Source: Trebonia sp963773105
GTDB lineage: Bacteria; Actinomycetota; Actinomycetes; Streptosporangiales; Streptosporangiaceae
NCBI GenBank assembly: GCA_963773105.1
Contig: CAVZAA010000010.1
Location: 558,001-622,000, forward strand
Length of the DNA: 64,000 nt
Direction: 5' to 3'
A model generated the notes under the pieces. The model was not told the DNA's origin. It saw only the letters and a list, made by a program, of their open reading frames with translations, and made no database searches. This document shows, piece after piece, positions 35,544-44,584 of the stretch; position 1 is the stretch's first letter, and the number at the start of each line of letters is the position of its first letter. The position numbers were made by a program, and so were the translations under genes.

Positions 35544-38459
35544 GTGCATTCCGTCAGGAAGCCATGGTGGCAGCAGGCAACGGCGCTCGTTACCGTGACC
35601 ACCGGCGGCGTGATTACCGGCTTCAACTTCGTCCCAGGGGCGGCCGCGACGATGACATCGCCGACCAGCGTGCCACTCCACCTGCTCGCTCTCGAGCAGG
35701 CGGGTCAGCCCGGCGCGGCCATGAACGCCAGGGCCGTGGGCGGGGACAGCGCCGACAGCGCCACCGGCGACTCGCTGCTGCGGTCGGCGATCGTCAACGT
35801 CGCGAAGTACTACCTGCAACTCGCCGCCACTCGCAGTCCCGCCCAGATGGAGGCGCTCATCTGGGACAACACTAGCGTCAACGGCGCCGACCACGGGCCG
35901 TCCTGCGCGGCGTTCGCCAGCCTTACCCTCGAACTAGCGGCGCAGGCGGTCGGCCAGCAGAGCTGGGTCAGCGGCGGGTCCAGCTACCCGTGGCCGCTGC
36001 CCGTCTGGGCGGACGTCCGGGTGGACACGAATCCGGCGTCGCCCGCCATTACCTCGCTCACGGCCGACGCCCAGGCGCACGACCGCTGGCACCAGGTCGA
36101 CGACGGCTACCAGCCGCAGCCGGGCGACTGGGTGGTGTTCCCGCAGCACGTCGAGGTCGTCACCCGGTACGCGGGCGGCGTGCTGGACACGATCGGCGCG
36201 GATTCGCTTCCCGACCTCACGGTCAACGCCCACACCTACGGCGGCGCCCTCGCCGCTGACGGCGTGGCCGGCTTCGTCGACAACGGCCACCTCGCGGCGG
36301 CGGCACCGACGGCGGCAGGGCCGGGCGACGCGGCGGACAAGCGGTCCGGGGCCGGCTCGTCGGCGGGGTCGTCTTCGGCCGAGGGAAAGGCGGCAACGTC
36401 GTCGCCGGCCGAGGGCAAATCGTCGACGGCGGCGCCGACGGCAGCCGGCCAGAACGCGGGTCCGACCGCCGGGCCGGCCGGCGGGCAGGCGGTCATTCCC
36501 GGCATCGGCCAGCCGGATCCGGTTGGTACCAGCGCGACCGCGGGCGCGGGCGCCGGTCTGGGCGCAGGCGGATCCGCCGCCGCGGTGGCGAACCGGACGA
36601 CCGCCGGGCATGCGGCGCCGGCCGCCGCCATCCCTGGCAGCGGGCCGATGGCGACCGCCGCGTCGGGTTCCGCCGGCATTCCCGGGGCAAGCCCGGCCGC
36701 GGTCGGTGCGACTGCCCACCCGTCCACCACGCCGAGCAGCATCGGGGCGCCGAGCACCGCCGCCGCCTCGGCTAGCCCCGTCGGCACTCCGACCTCGGCG
36801 TCTTCACCCTCCACCTCAACCGGGACGCCGAGCGCTACCGCGACGCCGATATCCCACGCATCATCGACGTCGACCGAGCCCGAGCAGTACCGGCAGTACA
36901 CCGCGCCCGCCCAGGCGACGCCGGGGACGCGGTCGCAGCAGGCGTTCATCAGCCTGATCGCGCCCGGGGCGGCCGCCGCGCAGCAGCGATGGGGGGTGCC
37001 CGCAGCGGTGACCATCGCGCAGGCGATCGAGGAATCTGCCTGGGGCAAGAGCCAGCTAGCGGCCGACTACCACAACCTCTTCGGCATTAAGGGGAGCGGG
37101 CCGGCTGGCAGCGTCTCGTTTCCGACCTCTGAGTTCTACAGCGGGCAGTGGGTGACGATCAACGCGCAGTTCCGCGTGTACCACAACGTCGGCGAGTCGA
37201 TTGCGGACCACGCCGAGCTGCTGGCCACCAGCGGCTACTACCAGCGGGCGATGGCGGACCGGGCGGTCCCCGACGCGTTCGCCAACAACCTCACCGGCGT
37301 CTACGCGACCGACCCGGACTACGGCGCGAACCTCATCGCGATCATGAAGCTCTACAACCTGTACCGGTTCGACGGGCCGGCCCAGTCGGTCCAGCCCCAG
37401 GCGGCGTCGGCCACACCGACCCCGGCGGCGTCGCAGTCGGCCACGGCGTCGCAGCCGACGGCGGCGCGGCCGGCCGTCACTCACCCGACGGCCGCCCACC
37501 CGACGGCCGACCACGCGCCCGCCGGGCGCGCTACGGCCGAGGGGCACGCGGGCGGCGGACAGGCGGCCATCCCCGGACTCGGGTCGCCGGCGCTCGCGCC
37601 CGCGAGCGGCTATGCCCCCGCCGGGAGTGGAACAGGGCATCCGTCTCAGTCTGCAGCGCCCATACCCGGGGTGGTCGCGCCGGCGACGACCGCCGCCCGG
37701 TACCAGCCGCAGTTCACGACCGCTGTGACCACCGCGTACTTCGCCACCGCGAAGGGACCGCTCGGTCACGGGGAGCACCTCTACCGGGACGTGGCCAAGC
37801 AGACCGGCATTCGCTGGGAGCTGCTGGCCGCCTGCGACTGGATGCAGTGCAAGGCGCATCCCCGCTACTCCCCCGTGCACGGGGAGAAGATCGGCGCGCT
37901 CAACTCCGATGGGACCAGCTACCCCACCAAGTCGGCCGCCCTCGCGCAGTGCGCAAGCGACCTGATCGAGCTCGCGGGCGCGGTGTACGGAATCGACCTG
38001 ACCGCGAGGCGGGTTCTCTCGGTGCGCGCGCTGGCCGACGCGTTCGCCGCGTTCCGCTGGGGCGCGCTGCTGCGTCGGCACGGCGTCTCGGCGATGGAGT
38101 TCCCCTACTCTGTGGCGGGGCTCACCGCGCAGCACCAGAAGATGCACTGGCCCGTCATCGACGACCCGGCCGCTCCCGACCGGCCGGGCGCGCGGTTCCG
38201 CGAACCGTTCGGCGCCGTTCCCGTCCTGCTCAGCCTCGACTACCCGGCAACCGTCTTAACGGACAGAAAGCGCAGGCAACCACCGTGTTCCGGTTCCTTT
38301 CCTGGCTCCGCCGCCGGTCCAACCCGAGCGGCCAGACCGCTCCTCCCGTCCAGCAGGTCACCGTTCAGCTCGCGGACGGGCGGCTCGCGCGCGGCCGGGT
38401 CGTCGAGCAGCGCTCTGACGGCGAGGGGGCCGACGGCCCGTACCATCCGACGATCGTGA
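35544..38459 (+). CDS. Secreted multidomain peptidoglycan hydrolase
   Basis: A protein of about 900-971 residues with three wall-active regions joined by Ala/Pro/Ser-rich linkers. (1) Residues about 60-250: a CHAP/NlpC-like fold with Cys in 'GPSCAAFASLTLELA' and His in 'GDWVVFPQHVEVVTRY', a probable peptide hydrolase. (2) Residues about 470-615: a GH73 glucosaminidase domain ('VTIAQAIEESAWGKSQLAAD', 'NLFGIKGSG'). (3) Residues about 730-905: a lytic-transglycosylase-like domain ('KQTGIRWELLAACDWMQCKA'). A non-lipidated signal segment starts 'WWQQATALVTVTTGGVITGF'. The last 60 residues look like an out-of-frame reading of the next gene, so the natural end may lie nearer 38280. Confidence 0.78.
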   Translation: MHSVRKPWWQQATALVTVTTGGVITGFNFVPGAAATMTSPTSVPLHLLALEQAGQPGAAMNARAVGGDSADSATGDSLLRSAIVNVAKYYLQLAATRSPAQMEALIWDNTSVNGADHGPSCAAFASLTLELAAQAVGQQSWVSGGSSYPWPLPVWADVRVDTNPASPAITSLTADAQAHDRWHQVDDGYQPQPGDWVVFPQHVEVVTRYAGGVLDTIGADSLPDLTVNAHTYGGALAADGVAGFVDNGHLAAAAPTAAGPGDAADKRSGAGSSAGSSSAEGKAATSSPAEGKSSTAAPTAAGQNAGPTAGPAGGQAVIPGIGQPDPVGTSATAGAGAGLGAGGSAAAVANRTTAGHAAPAAAIPGSGPMATAASGSAGIPGASPAAVGATAHPSTTPSSIGAPSTAAASASPVGTPTSASSPSTSTGTPSATATPISHASSTSTEPEQYRQYTAPAQATPGTRSQQAFISLIAPGAAAAQQRWGVPAAVTIAQAIEESAWGKSQLAADYHNLFGIKGSGPAGSVSFPTSEFYSGQWVTINAQFRVYHNVGESIADHAELLATSGYYQRAMADRAVPDAFANNLTGVYATDPDYGANLIAIMKLYNLYRFDGPAQSVQPQAASATPTPAASQSATASQPTAARPAVTHPTAAHPTADHAPAGRATAEGHAGGGQAAIPGLGSPALAPASGYAPAGSGTGHPSQSAAPIPGVVAPATTAARYQPQFTTAVTTAYFATAKGPLGHGEHLYRDVAKQTGIRWELLAACDWMQCKAHPRYSPVHGEKIGALNSDGTSYPTKSAALAQCASDLIELAGAVYGIDLTARRVLSVRALADAFAAFRWGALLRRHGVSAMEFPYSVAGLTAQHQKMHWPVIDDPAAPDRPGARFREPFGAVPVLLSLDYPATVLTDRKRRQPPCSGSFPGSAAGPTRAARPLLPSSRSPFSSRTGGSRAAGSSSSALTARGPTARTIRRS

Positions 38460-39313
38460 TGGTCGGGCAGCCCGGCGGCCCCGGACCCCAGTACCCGCGG
38501 CGACCCTGGCACCGGTTCATCCCGCGCTGGGCCAAGTGGACGATCGTGATCGTGATCGTGCTGGTGTTCTTCCGGCGCATCACCGCCTGGGCGGCGCTCG
38601 CCGTGCTATCGGCCGGACTGCACCTGTTCGGCGCCAACGTCCACCTGCCGCATATCTCCTTCGGCTGGCCGTGGTCATCCGCCACCACCACCAACACGCT
38701 GGTCGGGCCCATCGTTCTGCAGAAGATCGAGGGCATCGACAAGCCCGCGCTCGGCACCGAGAACTTCAACTTCGTCTTTACCAGGAAGGTGACCAAGAAT
38801 CTCGGCTTCCTGCCCTGCTGGTACTCCGCGACCTTTTACGCGGTCGGCCGGGCATCGGCGACGGTCGATCTGAACCCGGGCACCGCCTGGTGGAAGCCGT
38901 CCACCGATCATTACCAGCTGCGCGTGCTTAGCAAGCCGGCCGGGTCCGTCCCGGGAAAGCTCGCCATCACCATGGCCCTGCCGCTTCCGCAGCTGCCGCA
39001 GTCGGTGCATGACGTGGCGATCGACAACACCCTGTCCGCGCCGATCTCGACCAACCACAGCTGGACCTATCCGGGTCTGGCGTGCGGCGCGCTCATCCGG
39101 CCCCAGTTCTCTCAGTCGGTCCTCTACGCGCAGGCCCAGGCCGAGGCGTACACCAAGGCCACGACGCTGCCCAGCGTCACCAAGCCGCTCATCGCCGCGG
39201 CCGAGAAGGAAGCAACCACGATCATCCGCGACAATTTCATCGCGCCAACCGTCGGCGCGCTGAATTACAGGGTGTCCGTGTTCTCCATCCGCTGGGTGCC
39301 GCCGACCAGATAG
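38285..39313 (+). CDS. DUF4230-like membrane-anchored protein
   Basis: About 342 residues from GTG 38285. A Pro- and Arg-rich cytoplasmic part ('VTVQLADGRLARGRVVEQRS') is followed by two hydrophobic segments ('WTIVIVIVLVFFRRITAWAA') and an extracytoplasmic domain resembling DUF4230: 'VGPIVLQKIEGIDKPALGTE', 'ITMALPLPQLPQSVHDVAID' and 'YRVSVFSIRW'. Codon third positions are GC-rich in this frame from 38285, favouring that start, although it overlaps the preceding gene by 175 bp. ATG 38459 would give a TGATG-coupled shorter protein. Function is unknown; its position after a wall hydrolase suggests an envelope role. Confidence 0.72.
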   Translation: MFRFLSWLRRRSNPSGQTAPPVQQVTVQLADGRLARGRVVEQRSDGEGADGPYHPTIVMVGQPGGPGPQYPRRPWHRFIPRWAKWTIVIVIVLVFFRRITAWAALAVLSAGLHLFGANVHLPHISFGWPWSSATTTNTLVGPIVLQKIEGIDKPALGTENFNFVFTRKVTKNLGFLPCWYSATFYAVGRASATVDLNPGTAWWKPSTDHYQLRVLSKPAGSVPGKLAITMALPLPQLPQSVHDVAIDNTLSAPISTNHSWTYPGLACGALIRPQFSQSVLYAQAQAEAYTKATTLPSVTKPLIAAAEKEATTIIRDNFIAPTVGALNYRVSVFSIRWVPPTR

Positions 39314-39323
39314 CCCCGAATTG

Positions 39324-39342
39324 GCCGCGGCTTCGCCCGCGG
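39324..39342 (+). terminator. Small stem-loop after the DUF4230-like gene
   Basis: CCGCGG-CTTCGC-CCGCGG about 11 bp after the stop at 39313. It is a short GC stem in the expected terminator position, without a U-tract. Confidence 0.4.
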
Positions 39343-39400
39343 AATCGTTGTCGTAATAAGGCAGGCCGACTGGCTGACCGCCGCCTGCCCAGGACTTACT

Positions 39401-40402
39401 ATGTCGGTTATGCCGGGGGTTGCTTCACTCGAGGCGTTTCAGCGGGCTGTCAACGAGTTTGACGTGACTTCTTTCCGCGTTGCTATCGATCCGGCCGCGC
39501 TAGCGGCCGCTCGTCAGTCGCTCGATCAGTCCGGGCTGCTGCTCCTAGGCGAGGTCCACGGGGTCCGCCAGAACCCGCTCATCGCCCGCGCGCTCATGGT
39601 CGCCCTGGACGTGACCGGGCTGGCCCTCGAGTGGCCGGCCGAACTCGCCACGGCCGTGAGCGGCTTCTTCGGCAACGGCCTGGTGCCCGATCACCCGCAG
39701 CTGTGGGGCGGGGACGGCCGGATCACCGTGGGCCACTTCGCGCTGCTGCGGGAGCGATTCCTGGCCGAGCGACTGCAGGCGCTGACCCTTTTCGACGGGG
39801 TCAACGAGATGGGCTGGTCGCGTCGCGAGTCCGCGATGGCCGAGCGCATACTCAACGCCCAGGGTCCGGCCGCCCGCACGCTGGTGATCGCGGGCAACGC
39901 GCACACCGCGCTGACGCCGACCATGCTCGGCGTCCCGCTGGGGGCGCGGCTGGCCGAGTGGCGCCCCGGGGTGCGCGAGATCCACATCAGATACGGCAAC
40001 GGCACTTATTACAATCTGTCGCCGCAGCGGTTCAAGCACCAGTTCTCGCTCCTGCGCAAGGCCCGGCTGCGCGCCGAGGGCGGTGCGCTGGTGCTCGACC
40101 TGCCGGCTCCGATGCAGGCCCGGGTGCCGCACCGGATGGCGCCCAACCAGCCGCCCCCAAAGCCGAGCCCGCCCGGGTACACCGGGGCGTTCCCGGCCTA
40201 CCGGGACCAGCCCAGCCTGCCGCCGACCCAGCCGACCGGCCAGTCGGGGTACCCCGACTACCCGCAGCGGGCGATGCCGCCTGGCCCGCCCGGCGCGCCG
40301 CAGGGGCTGCCAGGGCCGCTGGGGACGAGCGGCACTGCCGCCCCGCCCGACCCGTGGCGAGGGCGGCGCAACCCGTACGAGACGGGGCTAACCCCAAGGT
40401 AG
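39401..40402 (+). CDS. ChaN/Tiki-superfamily protein with Pro-rich tail
   Basis: A 333-residue protein. Residues about 40-200 match the ChaN/EreA/TraB-like Tiki superfamily: 'LLLLGEVHGVRQNPLIARAL' at the start and 'RTLVIAGNAHTALTPTMLGV' near residue 170, supplying the Glu and His pairs of the active or haem-binding site. No signal peptide is seen, so it should be cytoplasmic, unlike secreted ChaN. The last 90 residues are Pro/Gly-rich ('PPPKPSPPGYTGAFPAYRDQ') and disordered. ATG 39401 is the first start. It lies 10 bp before an MpaB-like gene and may be its operon partner. Confidence 0.75.
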   Translation: MSVMPGVASLEAFQRAVNEFDVTSFRVAIDPAALAAARQSLDQSGLLLLGEVHGVRQNPLIARALMVALDVTGLALEWPAELATAVSGFFGNGLVPDHPQLWGGDGRITVGHFALLRERFLAERLQALTLFDGVNEMGWSRRESAMAERILNAQGPAARTLVIAGNAHTALTPTMLGVPLGARLAEWRPGVREIHIRYGNGTYYNLSPQRFKHQFSLLRKARLRAEGGALVLDLPAPMQARVPHRMAPNQPPPKPSPPGYTGAFPAYRDQPSLPPTQPTGQSGYPDYPQRAMPPGPPGAPQGLPGPLGTSGTAAPPDPWRGRRNPYETGLTPR

Positions 40403-40412
40403 CGTTGCATCT

Positions 40413-41297
40413 ATGACGGCTGAAGTCTTCCCTGGTGACGGCCTGTTCCAGCGCGGTGCCGCGGCCTTCGCCGCCAGCGTCCCGGTCGACCCGGCCGACG
40501 ACGGCTTCTTCGGTCCCGGCAGCGTCACCTGGCGACTGCACGCCGACCTGTCGGCGCCGGTCTCCGGCCTGCGCTCGCTGCTGCTGCAGGCGCTGCACCC
40601 GCTCGCCATGGCCGGGGTCGACCAGCACAGCCAGTGGCGCGACGACCCGGCGGGCCGGTTCGCGACCACCGCCGCCTACGTCCTGACCACCACCTACGGG
40701 GACCGGGCGGCCGCGCGAGCGGCCGCGGACCGGGTGCGGAAGATCCATGAGTGGGTCCGCGGCACCGACCCGGTGACCGGTCGGGCCTACGCGGCCGGCG
40801 ACCCCGACCTGCTGATCTGGGTGCACGCGGGCCAAGTGGACTCCGGCCTGGCCGCCGCCGCCCGCTACGGCGCGGAGTTCAGCGACGCCGACCGGGACGG
40901 CTATGTGGCCGAGATGACCGCTGCCGCGGAGCTGGTCGGCGTGCCACCGGGCCGGGCCCCCGCGTCCGTGGCCGAGCTCGACGCCTACTTCGCGGCGGTC
41001 CGGCCCGAGCTGACGCTCAGCCCGGGCGCCGCCGACACGGCCAGGTACCTGACCGAGATGCCGGCCATCGAGCCCGAGCTGTCCGATGTCTGGCAGGTGG
41101 TCGCCGCCGCGGCGGTGGCGGCGCTGCCCGGCTGGGCGCGGGAGCTGTACGGCTGGGCGGACGCCGTGGCCCCCGACCGCACCGAGGTCAGGCAGGTACT
41201 GGGCGTCCTCGATGCGATCTACCTGGGCGAGCCGGGAGTGCTCGAGGCCCGCCAGCGGCTCGCGCTGCGGATGCGAGCGGCCGAGTCCGCCCGGTGA
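40413..41297 (+). CDS. MpaB-like (DUF2236) oxygenase
   Basis: A 294-residue protein of the oxygenase MpaB/DUF2236 family, related to latex-clearing protein and thought to hold haem b. Conserved features are 'LLLQALHPLAMAGVDQHSQW', 'RVRKIHEWVRGTDPVTG' and 'PDLLIWVHAGQVDSGLAAAA', with His residues that could ligate haem. Members oxidise hydrophobic substrates such as polyisoprenoids or mycophenolate precursors. Its TGA overlaps the GTG of the UbiB-like kinase by 4 bp, so the two are translationally coupled; joint action on a prenylated lipid or quinone is a reasonable inference. Confidence 0.85.
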   Translation: MTAEVFPGDGLFQRGAAAFAASVPVDPADDGFFGPGSVTWRLHADLSAPVSGLRSLLLQALHPLAMAGVDQHSQWRDDPAGRFATTAAYVLTTTYGDRAAARAAADRVRKIHEWVRGTDPVTGRAYAAGDPDLLIWVHAGQVDSGLAAAARYGAEFSDADRDGYVAEMTAAAELVGVPPGRAPASVAELDAYFAAVRPELTLSPGAADTARYLTEMPAIEPELSDVWQVVAAAAVAALPGWARELYGWADAVAPDRTEVRQVLGVLDAIYLGEPGVLEARQRLALRMRAAESAR

Positions 41298-42658
41298 ACG
41301 AGCCATTGCTGCGGGTCAGCCGGGGGCTGGCCGCGATGCGGCTCGCCGCCCGGGGCGGGGCGCGCTACGCGGTGAACGCGCCCCGGCTTTTCGCCCGCGC
41401 CGGGGAGCAGCGCCAGCAGCTCCGTGACGATCTCGCGCTGCGCACCGCCCAGGACGTGGCCGACACGCTCGGCACGATGAAGGGCGTGCTGATGAAGATC
41501 GGGCAGCTCGCCAGCTACGTGGACGACGGGCTGGCGCCGCCGGCCCGCCGGGTGCTCGGCCGACTGCAGGACAGCGTGCCGCCGATGTCGCCCGAGCTTG
41601 CCGCCGGGGTCATCGTGGCCGAGCTGGGCGACGCTCCCGAGTCGGTGTTCAGCCAGTGGGACCCGCTGCCGATCGCCGCCGCCTCCATCGGCCAGGTGCA
41701 CCGCGCCATCACCCGCGACGGGCGTGCCGTCGCCGTCAAGGTCCAGTACCCGGGGATCGCGGAGACGATCGCGGCCGACCTCGGCAACGTGGGGCTGCTG
41801 CGCTCGCTGCTGCGGATGGCGGCGCCGAGCCAGGACGTGACCGAGCTCATCGACGAGCTGCGCGAGCGGATCGGCGAGGAGCTCGACTACGTGCGCGAGG
41901 CCGACAGCCAACGGCAGTTCGCTGCCTACTTCGACGGCCATCCGACCATCACCGTGCCGAAGATCGTCGACGAGCTCTGCACCGCCCGCGTCATCACCAG
42001 CGAGCTGGCGACCGGGGCGCGGTACGCGGAGATGCTCGGCTGGTCCCAGCCGGAGAAGGACCTGGCGGCCGAGACGATCTACCGGTTCACGTTCCGCAGC
42101 CTGTACGAGCTGCACGCCTTCAACGGCGACCCGCACCCCGGCAACTACCTGTTCGAGCCGGGCGGTCAGGTCACGTTCCTCGACTTCGGGCTGGTCAAGC
42201 ACTTCACCCCGAGCGAGCTCGACCCGCTGGTGAACATGATCAAGACGCTCTGCGTCCAGCGCGACCCGGAGGCGTTCCGCCGCGCCATGGAGGACGCAGG
42301 CTTCCTATCGCCGAACGCGCCGATCGGCACCGATCAGGTCGTCGACCATATGGCGCTGTTCTACGACTCCGTCTCCACCCACGGGCCCAAGACCATGACC
42401 CGCGAGTACGCCTCCGCCGTGGCCCGCCGATACGTGGACTTCAAGAACCCGCTGGCGGCCTACGCCAAGATCCCGCGCTCCTACGTGATCCTGCAGCGGA
42501 TCAACCTGGGGCTGTTCGCGATCCTGGGCGAGATGAACGCGACCGCGAACTGGCGCGCGATCTCGGAGGAGATCTGGCCGTTCCTGGCCGCTCCGCCGTC
42601 GACCCCGATGGGCGAGGCCGAGTCCGGCTGGCACGCGGCCGCGAGCCTGGCCCGCTGA
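41294..42658 (+). CDS. UbiB/ABC1-family atypical kinase
   Basis: About 454 residues with all ADCK/UbiB hallmarks: 'MKGVLMKIGQLASYVDDGLA' (K-x-G-Q motif), Ala-rich loop 'AAASIGQVHRAITRDG', 'VAVKVQYPGI' (ATP Lys), 'FNGDPHPGNYLF' (catalytic loop) and 'FLDFGLVKHF' (metal Asp). These kinases or ATPases support quinone or other prenyl-lipid metabolism. GTG 41294 is chosen for the GTGA overlap with the MpaB-like gene. The last 40 residues have no added domain. Confidence 0.92.
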   Translation: MNEPLLRVSRGLAAMRLAARGGARYAVNAPRLFARAGEQRQQLRDDLALRTAQDVADTLGTMKGVLMKIGQLASYVDDGLAPPARRVLGRLQDSVPPMSPELAAGVIVAELGDAPESVFSQWDPLPIAAASIGQVHRAITRDGRAVAVKVQYPGIAETIAADLGNVGLLRSLLRMAAPSQDVTELIDELRERIGEELDYVREADSQRQFAAYFDGHPTITVPKIVDELCTARVITSELATGARYAEMLGWSQPEKDLAAETIYRFTFRSLYELHAFNGDPHPGNYLFEPGGQVTFLDFGLVKHFTPSELDPLVNMIKTLCVQRDPEAFRRAMEDAGFLSPNAPIGTDQVVDHMALFYDSVSTHGPKTMTREYASAVARRYVDFKNPLAAYAKIPRSYVILQRINLGLFAILGEMNATANWRAISEEIWPFLAAPPSTPMGEAESGWHAAASLAR

Positions 42659-42708
42659 CCGGGCGGCCTAGCGAGGGGGCGTGGCTCAGTGCCGAGCTTG
42701 GCCGGGCG

Positions 42709-43635
42709 CTAGCGCCGGGCGAGCCAGGCGTCCAGCTCAGCCCGGCCCGGGCTGGTGGCGGGACCGGGACGAGTGACCGCCAGCGCGGCAGCGGCGTTGG
42801 CGCGGCGGGCGGCGTCAGCCGGGGACCGGCCGTCGGACAGCGCTGCCAGAAACACTCCCGCATGCGCGTCGCCTGCCCCGGTGGTGTCGACCGCGTGCAC
42901 GGCGGGGGCCGGGATGTGCACGGGCGCGGCGCCGTGGCTGGCGGGCGGGCGGCTGGCCAGGAAGCATCCTGCTGCCCCGACGCGGACCATGACGCCGGCC
43001 CGGGTGGTGCGGTCGAGCAGGCGGCGGGCCGCCTTCTCGGGATCGGCGGCACCGCCGAGCAAGACGGCCTCGCGGGCGTTGCAGCTCAGCCAGTCGACGC
43101 GGGCGAGCACAGGATCGAGCACCTCGTCGGGGATCTGCGCGGCGAGCGGGCCGGGGTCAAGGAAAAGCAGGACGTCCGGCCGCAGCCGCGCCGCCCAGGC
43201 ACCGAGAGCGGGACCCGAGCCGGACGGGACCAGGCCGTAGCCGGAGACATAGACGGCATCACCGGAACCGGCCGGGACCGCGTCCCAGCCGCCCGGCTCG
43301 CCTAGCGACTCCGCGCCCAGGCTGGTGACGAACGTGCGCTCGGCGTCGGGCTCGACCAGCGCGACATCGAAGCCGGTGTCGTTGGACGGGTCGGGCGGGC
43401 GCAGCAGCCCGATGCCTTCGGCCGCGAGCGCGGCTCGGACCAGGTCACCCCAGGGGCCGGTGCCGTGACCGCCCGCGTAGAGCACCGGCAGGCCCTGCCG
43501 GGCGGCGGCGGTCAGAGCCTGCGGGGCCGGGCCGCGGCGAGGGTAATGGCCGCCTGGGGAGGATCCAAGGGTCCGTTCGGGATGATCATGTTTTTCGCAG
43601 TTCGAGTAGCGAATCAGCCAGTGCCATGAGGTCAA
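42709..43635 (-). pseudogene. N-terminally truncated PfkB-family sugar/nucleoside kinase
   Basis: The open frame keeps most of a ribokinase-like protein: 'LPVLYAGGHGTGPWGDLVRA', 'WLSCNAREAVLLGG' and the anion-hole motif 'DTTGAGDAHAG' near the C-terminus. The first 40-45 residues expected in the family, including the leading beta-strand and the 'GG-x-x-N' substrate motif, are absent; 'PRRGPAPQALTAAARQG' stands where 'GGGFNVMAAAARQG' would be expected from memory of relatives. A natural coupled ATG exists at 43589 (ATGA overlap with the upstream gene), but it is in another frame and stops after 25 codons. Together these point to a deletion that inactivated the kinase. Confidence 0.65.
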
Positions 43636-44584
43636 GTCCGTTCCTGTCCACGGTCTCGATCGCGTGCACGGGGAAGGCGGCCAGGCCGTGGCAGGCGCCG
43701 GCGATCGCGCCCGCCATCGCGGCGATCGTGTCGCAGTCCCCGCCCAGCGACGCGGCCAGCAGGCAGGCCTGCCAGGGATCGCCGGGCACCGCGCTGAGCA
43801 CCGCGAACGCGGCCGGCACCGACTCCTGGGTGGCCAGGCTGGTGCCGACCAGCGTGTAGATGACCTCGGCCGCCTGCCGCGGCGGCGCGCCGGCGGTCAG
43901 GCTCACGGCCCAGTCGATGCGGGCCGCGACGTCGGCGCCCGCCGTCCAGTGCCCGCGCTGGCCGCCGAGCCGGGCGGCCGCGATGGCCGTCTCGGTCGCC
44001 GCCTCGACATCGGCGCCGTCGATGCCCGCGCTGACCGCGGCGGCGACGGCGGCGGCGCCTGCCAGCGCAATCGACGTGTTGTGGGTCACGAAGCTGGCCT
44101 GCTGCACCCGGTCGACCAGGGCCGGCAGGTCGGCCGCGGCAGCCGCGATGCCGACCGGGGTGATGCGCATCGCGGCGCCGTTGGTGTCGCCGTACCGGCC
44201 CGCCTCGACCGGGGGCGTGCCGTTCTGCACGGCCGCGACCGCGCGTCTGGTCGAGGGGCCGAGGAGGTCGAGCGACCCGCGTGCGGCCATGTCGCGCTCC
44301 CAGGCCAGCAGGACGGTCGCCAGCTCGACCGGATCGACGCCGCCGTCGCCGCGGACCAGCAGCAGCCGGCCGAGGAGCACGGCCTGCTCGGTGTCGTCCG
44401 TGACCGCGCCCGCGGGCAGGCCGGCCGCGATCGGGTGATCCTCGGGAGCGGCCTCGAACCCGGTCAGCAACGGACCCCAGCGGTCGGCGATCTGCCGACG
44501 GGAGAGCATTTGCGTCGGCATGCCGAGCGCGTCGCCGATCGCCAGGCCGTACAGCGCGCCGCGGGCGCGGTCCAGTGGCCGCAC
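43586..44584 (-). CDS. ADP-ribosylglycohydrolase family protein
   Basis: About 332 residues of the ARH/DraG family. 'RARGALYGLAIGDALGMPTQ' at the N-terminus, 'GAVTDDTEQAVLLGRLLL' and 'GGDCDTIAAMAGAIAGACHG' near the C-terminus carry the Asp and Thr residues that bind the two metals. It would release ADP-ribose from a protein, nucleoside or small-molecule adduct. GTG 44584 is chosen because GGGGAGG lies about nine bases upstream. It ends in an ATGA overlap with the remains of a PfkB kinase gene, and a permease fragment lies divergently upstream. Confidence 0.9.
   Translation of the reverse strand: MRPLDRARGALYGLAIGDALGMPTQMLSRRQIADRWGPLLTGFEAAPEDHPIAAGLPAGAVTDDTEQAVLLGRLLLVRGDGGVDPVELATVLLAWERDMAARGSLDLLGPSTRRAVAAVQNGTPPVEAGRYGDTNGAAMRITPVGIAAAAADLPALVDRVQQASFVTHNTSIALAGAAAVAAAVSAGIDGADVEAATETAIAAARLGGQRGHWTAGADVAARIDWAVSLTAGAPPRQAAEVIYTLVGTSLATQESVPAAFAVLSAVPGDPWQACLLAASLGGDCDTIAAMAGAIAGACHGLAAFPVHAIETVDRNGLDLMALADSLLELRKT

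Noticed and set aside
35400..35560. Start of a separate gene for the outer domain of the 34.5-kb protein
   Set aside because: The outer domain lacks its own signal peptide and a plausible start with ribosome-binding site; a frameshift from the upstream frame explains it better.
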